A DNA stretch of 64,000 nt, from assembly GCA_023140195.1 (NCBI GenBank), contig JAGLME010000014.1, positions 97,840 through 161,839 on the forward strand. The letters are read 5' to 3'. This document shows, piece after piece, positions 33,870-41,922 of this stretch. The DNA comes from Thermoplasmata archaeon (GTDB lineage Archaea; Thermoplasmatota; Thermoplasmata; RBG-16-68-12; SOIM01). The number at the start of each line of letters is the position of its first letter. Position 1 is the stretch's first letter. The translations under genes and the position numbers were made by a program. Below the pieces are notes generated by a model. The model saw only the letters and a list, made by a program, of their open reading frames with translations. It searched no databases and was not told where the DNA came from.

Positions 33870-34198
33870 AGTACAGGGGCAACCTTCTGGGCAATCTTGA
33901 ACACTTGAAACAGTCTTTTCAAGAACGATCCGAAGTCAGGATTGACGACGAGGATGCTTTCATTCTCGCATCCACTCTTGAAAAACCACTGACAATGACA
34001 GAGATCTGCTATTCGACGGGCTTGAAGCAGTCGATGTGCATCGCAAAGGCCAGGAAGCTCATGGAAACTGGTCTTTTGAACCGATATGGTCCCGAATCTC
34101 CCAAAGGACAGAAGCGCGGTGGCCTGTTCGTATATCAACTCTCAGAAGACCTTGCCTGCGATTTGGGTGCTGTCCGCAGAGAATACTTTACTCCTTGA
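33866..34198 (+). CDS. Winged-helix transcription regulator
   Basis: 110 residues. SEVRIDDEDAFILASTLEKP, LTMTEICYSTGLKQSM and CIAKARKLMETGLLNRYGPE form a winged helix with the recognition helix around CIAKARKLM; a short wing GGLFVYQLSEDL ends the domain. Overlaps the previous gene by ATGA. Target unknown; could act with the RAM protein and GTPase of the same cluster. Confidence 0.65.
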   Translation: MKYRGNLLGNLEHLKQSFQERSEVRIDDEDAFILASTLEKPLTMTEICYSTGLKQSMCIAKARKLMETGLLNRYGPESPKGQKRGGLFVYQLSEDLACDLGAVRREYFTP

Positions 34199-34260
34199 TC
34201 ATAAATTCCATATCTGCGAATTCTTCCTTCGATCCTTTCCCCGTCCTCAAACCTCGACAG

Positions 34261-34296
34261 CCCGTTCAGGTCTTCTGAACAACCCTCGTTGTGGAG
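34261..34296. repeat. Structured hairpin element, degenerate copy 2
   Basis: CCCGTTCAG-GTCTT-CTGAAC (stem GTTCAG/CTGAAC) followed by CCTCGTTGTGGAG, which matches the core of copies 1 and 3; the ATGCTT/AAGCAT stem is missing. Located 62 bases after the winged-helix gene. Confidence 0.45.
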
Positions 34297-34397
34297 ATCT
34301 GCGATTCCATGATGACCATACATGATGCGATTCCCCCCAACACTATATCAAAAACATAATGATGTGGAGCAACATGAAATAGAAAAGGAACAAATAC

Positions 34398-34622
34398 ATG
34401 ACCGAGATTATACCTGTTTCAATGGGCGAACGAAAGCAGCATACGATCGGGACAACGATTAGCGAGAGGGACTACAACTGGATTCTCAAGAGGATTGAAG
34501 AGGGCAAAGCTATCAACCAAGCTGATCTGTTGAGAATGGCCTTGAGGTTGTACATGGAACGAGAGAGAGAAAAGGAGATGGAGAGGAAACTTCGTCTTCG
34601 CCAGTTGGAAAGTCAATCCTAA
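34398..34622 (+). CDS. Ribbon-helix-helix-like regulator
   Basis: 74 residues. HTIGTTISERDYNWILKRIEE then GKAINQADLLRMALRLYMER has the strand, helix and second helix of the RHH fold; the C-terminal third is a charged helix (REREKEMERKLRLRQLE). An ACTATATC TATA-like box precedes it by about 55 bases. Single-gene unit; probably a small DNA-binding repressor. Confidence 0.6.
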   Translation: MTEIIPVSMGERKQHTIGTTISERDYNWILKRIEEGKAINQADLLRMALRLYMEREREKEMERKLRLRQLESQS

Positions 34623-34731
34623 AGATAGCCTGATACTATGGTCTGGTAATGTCTTCCTTCTTTTCGAACCACGTCATTTATAACCTCTGAAAACAAGACC
34701 TCGATACTCTGCCTGGGACTGGTGGAATGTC

Positions 34732-37527
34732 CTAGTACCCGACGAAGGTGAACTTTGATGAAGGACCATCTATCGAAATCTGGTGTCCTTCACCTTGAAG
34801 GACGTCTACGTCATAGACTCCCTGAGGCATCTCTTTTGCGTGATACTTCCACAGCTCGAATATCATGTGGGCCATTCCCGCAACATCGGAAATCGCATCA
34901 CTGTACCAGTCCAGAGTGTGATTCTCCATCGGCCTCAACGGCAGTGCGAAGGTGTCAGATCCTCCTTTGTAGACCACGGTGGTCACTCCAACGCTGTACG
35001 TGCTGCTCCCCATTCCAGTGGCTGAGTCCAGTGGAATGACCATGTAGTAGTGCACGCTTTTCTGATTTCCAATGATTCCTGTGTCTCTCCAATAGGTTCC
35101 AGTCGTGTTCGCTATTGGAGACAGTGAGAGATCGTGGAGACCGTCCCTCTTGTCGCTTCTGAAGACGAGATATCGATCAGCACCGACTGGAGCAATCCAG
35201 CTCAGATTGACGTCGTTTCCTTCGATTGAGGCCGAAAGGCTCTTTCTGAATATGACTGAGTCTCCCAATCCTTCCTGGAATCTGATCATTGATGCGGGCC
35301 ATCCTACGAAGGTGTATGTCACAAGTGAGCTCAGTGAAATCTCATATCCCTCGCCCATTCTTGCAGGAGCGTCATTGATGCCGGGACCCATCGCAGGATA
35401 ATGGGTCACCCAGTGACCGTTCGAGTCCATCCATCTGATGAGATTGACGTTTGGAATCCCAACGGCAAGATCGCTGACATTCTGACCCTCGAAGGGCTCC
35501 AATGGAAGAGAGAATGTGTTCAAACCGAGACTGAAAGCTTTCGTCCACTTGCCTGCGGTGTTGCTTGTGATGCTTCTCCGACCATCTGTGCTCACCGTTC
35601 TGACGGTGTAGTAGTATTCTGTCGGTGACCCAGAGCTTGCGGCGCCGACATCAGTCCAGTTGGTCCTGGTCTGAGTGGGATCATTCGAGGTATTGTATAT
35701 CGGCGTCAAGAAATCGAACTCCCTTTGATCCTGCGCCCTGTAGATTAGGTAGTGACTCACATTCGAGATGTCGATTGGAGGCTCCCAGTCGAGCCTTACG
35801 TCATTGCCAACCGCTGACGTTCTGAGATTCTCAGGAGGCAGAATCTCTGGTGGAGGAGGCACCACCTCAATGACTGCTGAGAGAACATTGTTGCTCTCGT
35901 TGCTCTCGGTAACATTGTTCTCGGGGTCGATGATCATGAATATCTCGTGGAAGCCAAGGGGTGTTGCTGACCATGCGGCTTCCACATAGGCTGTTCCACC
36001 AGCCCTGATTAGGGGAATGGTCACGTTCAAACCTATTTGCTCGCCGAGGGAAGGATCTTCATGGAAAAACTGAGCCTTGACATTGATCGCGTCCCGATCT
36101 CCGCTGTTCATAATCGTGGCGTTCAGGGCAACTGTAGTGAACTCCCCAACTGGGCTTGGCGGGTTGAAAGCCATTGAGATGGGTTGAAGGTCGGCAATTT
36201 CTGCCGGAGCTCTTGCAAACCAAATGTCCCAATCATTGCCATTTCGGAAATCCTGCCATGCAATGTAGACATAACCATTTCCATCCATAACGATGGATGG
36301 ATCGTACTGGTTCTCTGACCCCATGTCATCGTTAATTCGTTGATTCTGACTGAATGTGAGTCCCTGGTCAGACGAGTTTGCGAGGTAGATGTCTCGGTCC
36401 GTGTTTCTCCGGTCCTGCCACGCTATGATGGTATGCCCACCTTCACTAATCCATAGCGATTTCGCACCTTGACTCCTGCCGGAAACATCGTCGTTGACTC
36501 TCTTGTCCGACGAGAATGTGGCTCCGTAGTCGACAGAAGCTGAGAAATAGATGTCCCTTTCACCCAATCGGTCGTCTTCCCACGCAATACCTACTACACC
36601 CTGACCAGAGGATACAGTTGGCTGGGATTGGAATGCGCTACCAAGGTCAGCATTCACTTTCACCTCCTCATTGAAAGACAAGCCGTAGTTTGTGGAGTTT
36701 GCAAGATAGATATCAGGTCGAGTGGTGATGTTTCTATCGTCCTCCCACGCAACATACACATATCCATTCACATCAGTTGATACTGTTGGGGCTAATGTCG
36801 TTTCAGCGGTGCTAGGTATCTTTCGATTCGCTTCAAATGATATTCCGCCGTCAGTGGAACGACTGTAATAGACACTGTTCGTTCCGTTTCTCAGATCTGC
36901 CCAGACAATGTGGATGATATCGCTTTCGTCCACGTCGACGCTCCCGCCATTTGGTGAGAGAAACTGAAACGCGGTCCCATTGTCATCGTTCACCCTCAGG
37001 TTAGGGCTGAAGGTCTTGCCACCATCCGTTGAATTTGCGTAGTATATGTCGGTATCGTCAACGCCATCAATCCCTCCCCCAGGCATCCATTTCCCGTCGG
37101 CATCGTTTCTCCAATCCACCCAAACCACATGCACTTCTCCATCCCTGCTCACGGAGATTTTCGGCAATTCGGCCCACGAAATGTTGTCGCTCACTTTTAC
37201 AGGAGATTGAAACGAGCTTCCTCCGTTGTCCGATCTAGCGACTAGAATCTCTCTAGTGGTGGCTGAATTGTTGAACTCTGCCCAAGCTATGTATATCCTT
37301 CCCCAAGCATCCACTTCAATAGAGGGTCCGATCTGGTCCAGGAACTGATTCGGCCAAACGGCAACATTAGCACTGAAATTCTCTGCCCGGGTTTCTTGAG
37401 TAAGCAGTGTCAAGTAGGCCAATGGGGAGACCAACAAAAAAAGAATCAACAATCTTGTGCACTTTCCTAACCCGTCTTTCGTCGCTGTAGCTCGTTTCAT
37501 CGACTTCACAATGCTGCCCACATACAT
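34732..37527 (-). CDS. Large exported sialidase-like propeller surface protein
   Basis: 931 residues; ATG 37527 follows GGAGG by 7 bases. Signal sequence LLILFLLVSPLAYLTLL. Residues about 55-430 have repeated BNR/sialidase-like blades such as 'VHVVWVDWRNDADG', 'IIHIVWADLRNGTN', 'YVYVAWEDDRNITT', 'IIAWQDRRNTDRDIYLA' with SxDxGxxF loops. Then a CARDB-like domain (DLQPISMAFNPPSPVGEFTT), two Fn3-like modules (GNDVRLDWEPP, GNDVNLSWIAP) and two VGYP/VGWPA-type C-terminal modules. Binding or adhesion is more likely than sialidase activity, since a full Arg triad cannot be assigned. No membrane anchor at the C-terminus. Confidence 0.7.
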   Translation of the reverse strand: MYVGSIVKSMKRATATKDGLGKCTRLLILFLLVSPLAYLTLLTQETRAENFSANVAVWPNQFLDQIGPSIEVDAWGRIYIAWAEFNNSATTREILVARSDNGGSSFQSPVKVSDNISWAELPKISVSRDGEVHVVWVDWRNDADGKWMPGGGIDGVDDTDIYYANSTDGGKTFSPNLRVNDDNGTAFQFLSPNGGSVDVDESDIIHIVWADLRNGTNSVYYSRSTDGGISFEANRKIPSTAETTLAPTVSTDVNGYVYVAWEDDRNITTRPDIYLANSTNYGLSFNEEVKVNADLGSAFQSQPTVSSGQGVVGIAWEDDRLGERDIYFSASVDYGATFSSDKRVNDDVSGRSQGAKSLWISEGGHTIIAWQDRRNTDRDIYLANSSDQGLTFSQNQRINDDMGSENQYDPSIVMDGNGYVYIAWQDFRNGNDWDIWFARAPAEIADLQPISMAFNPPSPVGEFTTVALNATIMNSGDRDAINVKAQFFHEDPSLGEQIGLNVTIPLIRAGGTAYVEAAWSATPLGFHEIFMIIDPENNVTESNESNNVLSAVIEVVPPPPEILPPENLRTSAVGNDVRLDWEPPIDISNVSHYLIYRAQDQREFDFLTPIYNTSNDPTQTRTNWTDVGAASSGSPTEYYYTVRTVSTDGRRSITSNTAGKWTKAFSLGLNTFSLPLEPFEGQNVSDLAVGIPNVNLIRWMDSNGHWVTHYPAMGPGINDAPARMGEGYEISLSSLVTYTFVGWPASMIRFQEGLGDSVIFRKSLSASIEGNDVNLSWIAPVGADRYLVFRSDKRDGLHDLSLSPIANTTGTYWRDTGIIGNQKSVHYYMVIPLDSATGMGSSTYSVGVTTVVYKGGSDTFALPLRPMENHTLDWYSDAISDVAGMAHMIFELWKYHAKEMPQGVYDVDVLQGEGHQISIDGPSSKFTFVGY

Positions 37528-37656
37528 CGAGATGCCTCCACTGTATCAGGCCACCGGATTTGGGCCCTCTATTCACAGAATATCGATTCCGAAGATTTAA
37601 CTCTTTCTCTGGAGAATCTGCCAGTATCCGCTTCCTCTCGCCTATTGCACAAGAAA

Positions 37657-37683
37657 AGTCGCACATCATTATCAAGGACGACA
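37657..37683. repeat. 27-bp palindrome, copy 4
   Basis: AGTCGCACATC and CAAGGACGACA around centre ATTAT; more diverged than the others but with 23 of the 33 aligned bases (27-bp core plus 6 flanking) shared with the copy at 51056. Confidence 0.5.
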
Positions 37684-37805
37684 ATACCTTGTGTCGGATA
37701 CATTTCTTGAGGAATGAAGAAATCCTCTGAGATCATGGCATTGCTTCAACTACGACATTACTGGAATCCTACAGAGAATCTGCAGGTCCAGAAAGAAAAA
37801 TGGTT

Positions 37806-37867
37806 GGCCGTTCAGAAAGAAGAAAAGCCTGAACGGCCTCGTTGTGGAGGGATGCTTAGATAAGCAT
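37806..37867. repeat. Structured hairpin element, copy 3
   Basis: Stem GGCCGTTCA (37806-37814) with TGAACGGCC, then TCGTTGTGGAGGG, then ATGCTT-AGAT-AAGCAT ending at 37867. The stem is 9 bp and the loop differs fully from copy 1, while stems and linker are conserved. Confidence 0.65.
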
Positions 37868-37894
37868 GAGCCAAAAGGACACTTCAGTACATAA

Positions 37895-38143
37895 GTGTTG
37901 TTTGTCATTCAATGTCATGTGCCTAGGGAACACACCTTCTGGACCCTAGGCTCCGCTGTGGTCTTCGGGAGAGGGAGAGCTACACAGGGCCTTGACACAT
38001 TCATCAGATACTTCGATAACAGTTCGCCTAGTCGCCCATCGTTGGAAGATGTATGGGCAGTATTCTCCAAGGTTCTGAGCACCTACATCACAAGGATGGA
38101 TGATGTAAGGCGAATACTTCTTCAACTGGAAAGGGCATATTGA
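37895..38143 (+). CDS. Possible small protein, unknown
   Basis: 82 residues from GTG 37895. The C-terminal two thirds (GLDTFIRYFDNSSPSRPSLE then DVWAVFSKVLSTYITRMDDV) looks helical and protein-like; the first part is less convincing. Followed 2 bases later by another small frame. No family recognised. Confidence 0.35.
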   Translation: MLFVIQCHVPREHTFWTLGSAVVFGRGRATQGLDTFIRYFDNSSPSRPSLEDVWAVFSKVLSTYITRMDDVRRILLQLERAY

Positions 38144-38145
38144 CC

Positions 38146-38277
38146 ATGATGGGAGATAGAGGCATTCATATGAAGATCAAGATACCCGATCCCGAAGAAT
38201 CCGCAAAAGCCATCCAGAAAGCGATTGGCAAGGCACGAAGCCGAGGGATGACGGAGAAGAACCTAGTTGAGACATAA
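38146..38277 (+). CDS. 43-residue basic microprotein
   Basis: MKIKIPDPEESAKAIQKAIG followed by KARSRGMTEKNLVET forms an amphipathic helix with a basic face. Starts two bases after the previous frame's stop, which suggests coupling. Unknown function; antitoxin-like size only. Confidence 0.4.
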   Translation: MMGDRGIHMKIKIPDPEESAKAIQKAIGKARSRGMTEKNLVET

Positions 38278-38326
38278 TAATATAGGATTGAACCTATTTC
38301 CGTGGAGAGGGGTAAGAAGAGAAACC

Positions 38327-38401
38327 ATGACGACTGGCCACATCATTATCAGAAATGATGGGGACAGCCATACTGTAATGGGGAAAGAAGGAGTTGTGTA
38401 G
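38327..38401 (+). CDS. Possible 24-residue peptide
   Basis: MTTGHIIIRNDGDSHTVMGK and a short end. Preceded by a TATA-like TAATAATATAGG (38274-38285, about 45 bases upstream) and a purine-rich GGTAAGAAGAG. Ends 13 bases before the next small gene. Weak support. Confidence 0.25.
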   Translation: MTTGHIIIRNDGDSHTVMGKEGVV

Positions 38402-38414
38402 AACGCGGGTGAGC

Positions 38415-38543
38415 ATGAAGGAAGAATCGCAAAATCTAAATAAGGAACACATCGATGCTTCTGTTACAATCTGCTTTCATGGGGAGGAGAGGATAGATAT
38501 TGCGCAAACTCACTCTGGACTTTACCAGGAGGAAGATTTATGA
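38415..38543 (+). CDS. 42-residue acidic protein coupled to the nuclease operon
   Basis: Starts at ATG 38415 directly after a strong GGGTGA ribosome site and ends with TGA overlapping the next ATG (ATGA, 38540-38543). Sequence MKEESQNLNKEHIDASVTIC then FHGEERIDIAQTHSGLY. The coupling makes it a likely real gene and first member of a three-gene operon. No family recognised; Cys20 and His22 are the only notable residues. Confidence 0.5.
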   Translation: MKEESQNLNKEHIDASVTICFHGEERIDIAQTHSGLYQEEDL

Positions 38544-39604
38544 GTAGCAAACTTGAGTCCAGTCCGCTCATTAATCTCATGTCAAATAGGGAAGAAACCG
38601 AAAAATCCAATGTCCTATTCACAATAACCACATTAGAGAACTCGGACTCTTTTCACAGAGTCCTGCAAAACATAGGATTCAAGGAAATGCATGAGGATAG
38701 TCAAGGTTTAATGTCCTATAGGCATTGTTCAGAGAAGAACGCGGCCAATATCATTAAAGTCGGTTTTGATGAGGAACACAAGATAGGTGCGTTCATTACT
38801 AAATGGCGGAAGAGCGACGAAATTCCAAAGAGACTAGAAGAACCATTGCGCTTTGAGAACAGAATAGCACAACTTTGGATTAAGCCACTTACTCTGTCCA
38901 AAATGATGGATAGACTCAGAGAAGATTTTCGTGGCCTCAAAGTAACATGGTTTTCAGGGATAGCAGATCCGAAACTCTGCAGAGGAATTCGACGCCCGGA
39001 AGTAGAAAGATCTCTCCAGTACGGTGGAGAGGATGGCCTAAAGACTTTGGAGGAGATGAAGAAAGAATATGGAATAATGCCAAAAATAGTCGAATTCTCA
39101 ATCCCGAATGTGGGGGGCTACAGGATAGATAACAGAGGGATAGTCACTGTGAGGCAGGGGACTCTTGGACCTGTCTATGATGCTATTCTGAAAGCTGTTA
39201 GTGACATTCAGCCTCTGTTAGAGTCGTTTGACCAATCTAGAGTCGAAACAGTTCCATCAACACTTTCTGAATATTCCCTGAATCTCAGAAAAGTGTCCCC
39301 CTTGACAGTGAAACTGGGCAGACCACTCTTCACAAGTGAACTGGATCGTTTTGAGTATATAGTGAGTCGCGAAGAACTCTTCTCCACAATGAATCGTTAT
39401 GTCAGAGAGGGTGATGATGAGTCGGTTGCTTCCTACTATTCTCTCTATCTCGATGAGAAGAACTATGCCTCCTTTGGTGTGGATTTCTCAGGGAGTGACT
39501 ACACATTCTCGATTTATCCCGACAAAGAGAAAAGCCTACCTTCAATGATTAGCTTCTACAGTGCATTGTACGACAATCTAGAACGAGGTATTGAAGCTGC
39601 GTAA
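38540..39604 (+). CDS. Unknown protein of the nuclease operon
   Basis: 354 residues, cytoplasmic, GGAGGA 6 bases before ATG. No known domain recognised. Visible features: an N-terminal TLENSDSFHRVLQNIGFKEM, a central IAQLWIKPLTLSKMMDRLRE followed by GLKVTWFSGIADPKLCRGIR, a beta-rich PKIVEFSIPNVGGYRIDNRG, and a C-terminal half containing an apparent second copy of an alpha/beta unit (YSLYLDEKNYASFGVDFSGS). It is followed 15 bases later by a PD-(D/E)XK protein and preceded by a coupled 42-residue gene, so it probably acts with the nuclease, perhaps as the sensor or specificity subunit. Confidence 0.6.
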   Translation: MSSKLESSPLINLMSNREETEKSNVLFTITTLENSDSFHRVLQNIGFKEMHEDSQGLMSYRHCSEKNAANIIKVGFDEEHKIGAFITKWRKSDEIPKRLEEPLRFENRIAQLWIKPLTLSKMMDRLREDFRGLKVTWFSGIADPKLCRGIRRPEVERSLQYGGEDGLKTLEEMKKEYGIMPKIVEFSIPNVGGYRIDNRGIVTVRQGTLGPVYDAILKAVSDIQPLLESFDQSRVETVPSTLSEYSLNLRKVSPLTVKLGRPLFTSELDRFEYIVSREELFSTMNRYVREGDDESVASYYSLYLDEKNYASFGVDFSGSDYTFSIYPDKEKSLPSMISFYSALYDNLERGIEAA

Positions 39605-39619
39605 GGTGAGGGGTTTTCT

Positions 39620-40678
39620 TTGGTCGGATTCGATAAGTGGATACAAACACTCCCATCAAGGCACAGAGACCTGGTGAAGAAATATAAGAGGGAGGGATTG
39701 AGAGGGTCAGCAACCGATGAGGCAACAGAGAGAATAGAAACCGACCTAGATAGACAGAGTCGGCATGACCGCATCGTGGGTAAGATTGCTCTACTTTTCA
39801 CTGAAGGCGAGGAAGCTGCTAGCAATACGAAATGTCAGTTTGTGACTTATGATCCACTAGTTGAATTGATGCAAAGCAATGCTGACCTCCTGATATTCGA
39901 GCCAGAAAAGGAGATTGCGTTGGTAATCGAGGTAAAAACAAACGCAAATCCAATAAGTGACCTCAAGAAATCTAGGGAGGTTGTAGAATCCAATCGTGAA
40001 TATCTGGAAAGCATTGTGAAGAGTCAAGTGATTGACGTGAAGTATATTTTGGTCGTCGATAGTTTTGTGAGAGCTATTGACTTGAAAAGGGGATGTACTC
40101 AGAATGCCTTTGCATTGGGCTATATTGAAGGGAATGAATTCAAACTTCATGATGGTTGTCCGACGAATCTGGAAAGAGTTGACTTGATTCTATCTCGGGG
40201 GGTTCAGCTTTTCATGGGCGACTCCGTTTATGTGATGCTGAATTCCCACCATTTCCATATTCTGTCCAACACACTGATTGAGATTTGTCGAGGGAAGCTA
40301 AGAGAAGCAGGAAAGTCAGGTGAGGAAACTGAAGTGAAAGTATTCACTAGAGGAGAGTTCAGAGAGACATTTCAAAGACTGGCTTCTATATCCAGCGTTG
40401 AACATGGGAGTGCCTATGAGAAATGCATAGAAGGAAGACTCAAAAAGGTAATTGAGGAAGGGCTTCAATCAGGAGTGATAATGAAAACCAAGGAGAAGGA
40501 TACATATCGAATCTATTCCCAAGCAACAACTTCTTTAGTAAAGATTCTAGAGACCATGGAACGCAAGTACATACACAATTATGTTGAGAGGACTAAAGAG
40601 AAGATCGCGGAGGATAATGCTAGGAGCCGATATGATCAGAAGTACGGTCACCTGCAGGAGAAACTTGATGTTTCTTGA
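39620..40678 (+). CDS. PD-(D/E)XK nuclease-like protein
   Basis: 352 residues from TTG 39620 with AAGGTGAGG 9 bases upstream. Residues 85-110 contain the nuclease core: D89 in NADLLIFEPEKEIALVIE then E104-V-K106 in VIEVKTNAN, the D...ExK arrangement of metal-dependent PD-(D/E)XK enzymes; E40 in the helix before it may be the first acid. YILVVDSFVRAI and similar strands complete the fold. The C-terminal half (FTRGEFRETFQRLASISSVE, EGLQSGVIMKTKEKDTYRIY) looks like a winged helix. Probably a DNA or RNA nuclease of a defence or mobile-element module with its upstream neighbour. Confidence 0.65.
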   Translation: MVGFDKWIQTLPSRHRDLVKKYKREGLRGSATDEATERIETDLDRQSRHDRIVGKIALLFTEGEEAASNTKCQFVTYDPLVELMQSNADLLIFEPEKEIALVIEVKTNANPISDLKKSREVVESNREYLESIVKSQVIDVKYILVVDSFVRAIDLKRGCTQNAFALGYIEGNEFKLHDGCPTNLERVDLILSRGVQLFMGDSVYVMLNSHHFHILSNTLIEICRGKLREAGKSGEETEVKVFTRGEFRETFQRLASISSVEHGSAYEKCIEGRLKKVIEEGLQSGVIMKTKEKDTYRIYSQATTSLVKILETMERKYIHNYVERTKEKIAEDNARSRYDQKYGHLQEKLDVS

Positions 40679-40813
40679 TGTTTAATCCACTGAATTCACC
40701 GTCAGACATTTCAGTGAGAATCCTACTTAACGTAGCAGAATACTCAGAGCCAAAGAATTCATCTCCCGAACCATCTTATACGACCCCGACAATCAGGATT
40801 CGGAGGCGATAGC

Positions 40814-40993
40814 TTGAGAGAATGGAAAATTGATAGTGCCGATTGGGGAAACGACCATAAAACAGTGATTCTTACATTCGCTGATCTATTGGAGGGCTTT
40901 GATCCGAATGATTTGGCAGGGAAGATCATCCAGCTCGATGACAAAGATGACCATCCGACCATCGCTAGTAAGGTGTCCAAAGACGACCTTTAG
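40814..40993 (+). CDS. 59-residue acidic protein of the HEPN operon
   Basis: From TTG 40814, six bases after GGAGGCG. MREWKIDSADWGNDHKTVIL, then TFADLLEGFDPNDLAGKIIQ and an Asp-rich tail. A TATA-like ATCTTATACG lies about 45 bases upstream. Not a known family; with the next small gene it could be an antitoxin or adaptor for the HEPN protein. Confidence 0.5.
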   Translation: MREWKIDSADWGNDHKTVILTFADLLEGFDPNDLAGKIIQLDDKDDHPTIASKVSKDDL

Positions 40994-41023
40994 GATAGTT
41001 CTGGGCATCAGTGAGGGATTGTT

Positions 41024-41227
41024 ATGGTAGAGGAAATGGTTACCATTAGGAACATGACGATCAAGGCGGACGATGAGAAAGAATTGACTGAGAAGGTCAA
41101 CAAGTGGATGTTGGAGGCTCCAGACCTCCACCGATTCCTTTTTGCTACACATTATCAATGTTATAATCCCAGAACCGATTCGTTCATCTGGTCATCTCAG
41201 ATTTGGTATGAAGCCAAGAAAGAATGA
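41024..41227 (+). CDS. 67-residue protein of the HEPN operon
   Basis: VEEMVTIRNMTIKADDEKEL then TEKVNKWMLEAPDLHRFLFA. Resembles a small alpha/beta protein; Trp/Tyr-rich end (FIWSSQIWYEAKKE). It overlaps the HEPN gene by 4 bases (ATGA), so the two are translationally coupled. A candidate antitoxin by position only. Confidence 0.55.
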   Translation: MVEEMVTIRNMTIKADDEKELTEKVNKWMLEAPDLHRFLFATHYQCYNPRTDSFIWSSQIWYEAKKE

Positions 41228-41727
41228 TTCTCCATCCCACAGAACTTCTGGGAATCCTAGCTAAACCAACAGAATACTACAATGAGTCATATAGGGAGAA
41301 TCATGACCCTGAAATTGACAAGGTCCTCCAATTTGGGAGAGATCATGGTAACGTCTTTGGCAGGTTGGATCGAACGGATTTGAAGGCATTCATAGTTCCG
41401 GAGTGTGTCGGTGAGGGAGGGTTGACTGAGCCCCCAAACAAATACGTGAAGAAAGCCTCGGAAGTACTCAGGGGGGAGTTGGGGATCGCCTACGATTGCG
41501 AGAAATGCAGAAGTGACAAAAAGGAACGTTGCAAGGGCATTCAACCGGCCAATCACGACTTTCAGGATTTCGAGTCCTTGATTAGGATTTTGTATCAGAT
41601 AAGATGCAATCTGTTTCATGGCGAAAAACTAGACCCCAATGAGTGGCAAAAAAAGCGGAATCAGAAACTAGTGAGAAAGGGGAACATCGCCTTGAAGATA
41701 ATACTGGAAGAAGTGGCTGGGGAATAG
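41224..41727 (+). CDS. HEPN-domain protein (RCNLFH motif)
   Basis: 167 residues. The signature LIRILYQIRCNLFHGEK carries R127-x4-H132, the RxxxxH motif of HEPN proteins, many of which are RNases in toxin-antitoxin and abortive-infection systems; the RN(N/x)LFHG form is typical of a well-known HEPN subgroup. Upstream, YDCEKCRSDKKERCKG has three Cys that could bind metal. Cytoplasmic. Last of three plus-strand genes (40814, 41024, 41224). Active RNase function is inference. Confidence 0.65.
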   Translation: MILHPTELLGILAKPTEYYNESYRENHDPEIDKVLQFGRDHGNVFGRLDRTDLKAFIVPECVGEGGLTEPPNKYVKKASEVLRGELGIAYDCEKCRSDKKERCKGIQPANHDFQDFESLIRILYQIRCNLFHGEKLDPNEWQKKRNQKLVRKGNIALKIILEEVAGE

Positions 41728-41857
41728 ATGCTCACATCGCCCCAAAAACGCATACATTCGACATACTTGATAATGGAATAGGACATTTTGGGATTAGCAG
41801 TACTCAGTAGAATAAAGCCGAGCAAGACCAATTGGTACAGGTCAAAATGTCGTTCCA

Positions 41858-41878
41858 GAATCTATTTATATTGCTCGT
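41858..41878 (+). promoter_or_regulatory. TATA region of the exported gene at 41.9 kb
   Basis: ATCTATTTATATTGC about 50 bases before TTG 41923, followed by a GCGAGGGGG ribosome site just before the start. Confidence 0.5.
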
Positions 41879-41922
41879 TCCAATTGTCGCCTAGTAAGAG
41901 ACAATAGAGCGAGGGGGTAGCT

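Larger units (their letters stand above)
37528..37894. other. Gene-free stretch with palindrome and hairpin repeats
   Basis: Holds the palindrome copy at 37657 and the hairpin element at 37806. Between them GAGAAT and GAAAGAAA are shared with the equivalent spacer at 29.46-29.56 kb. No coding frame supported. Confidence 0.5.
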
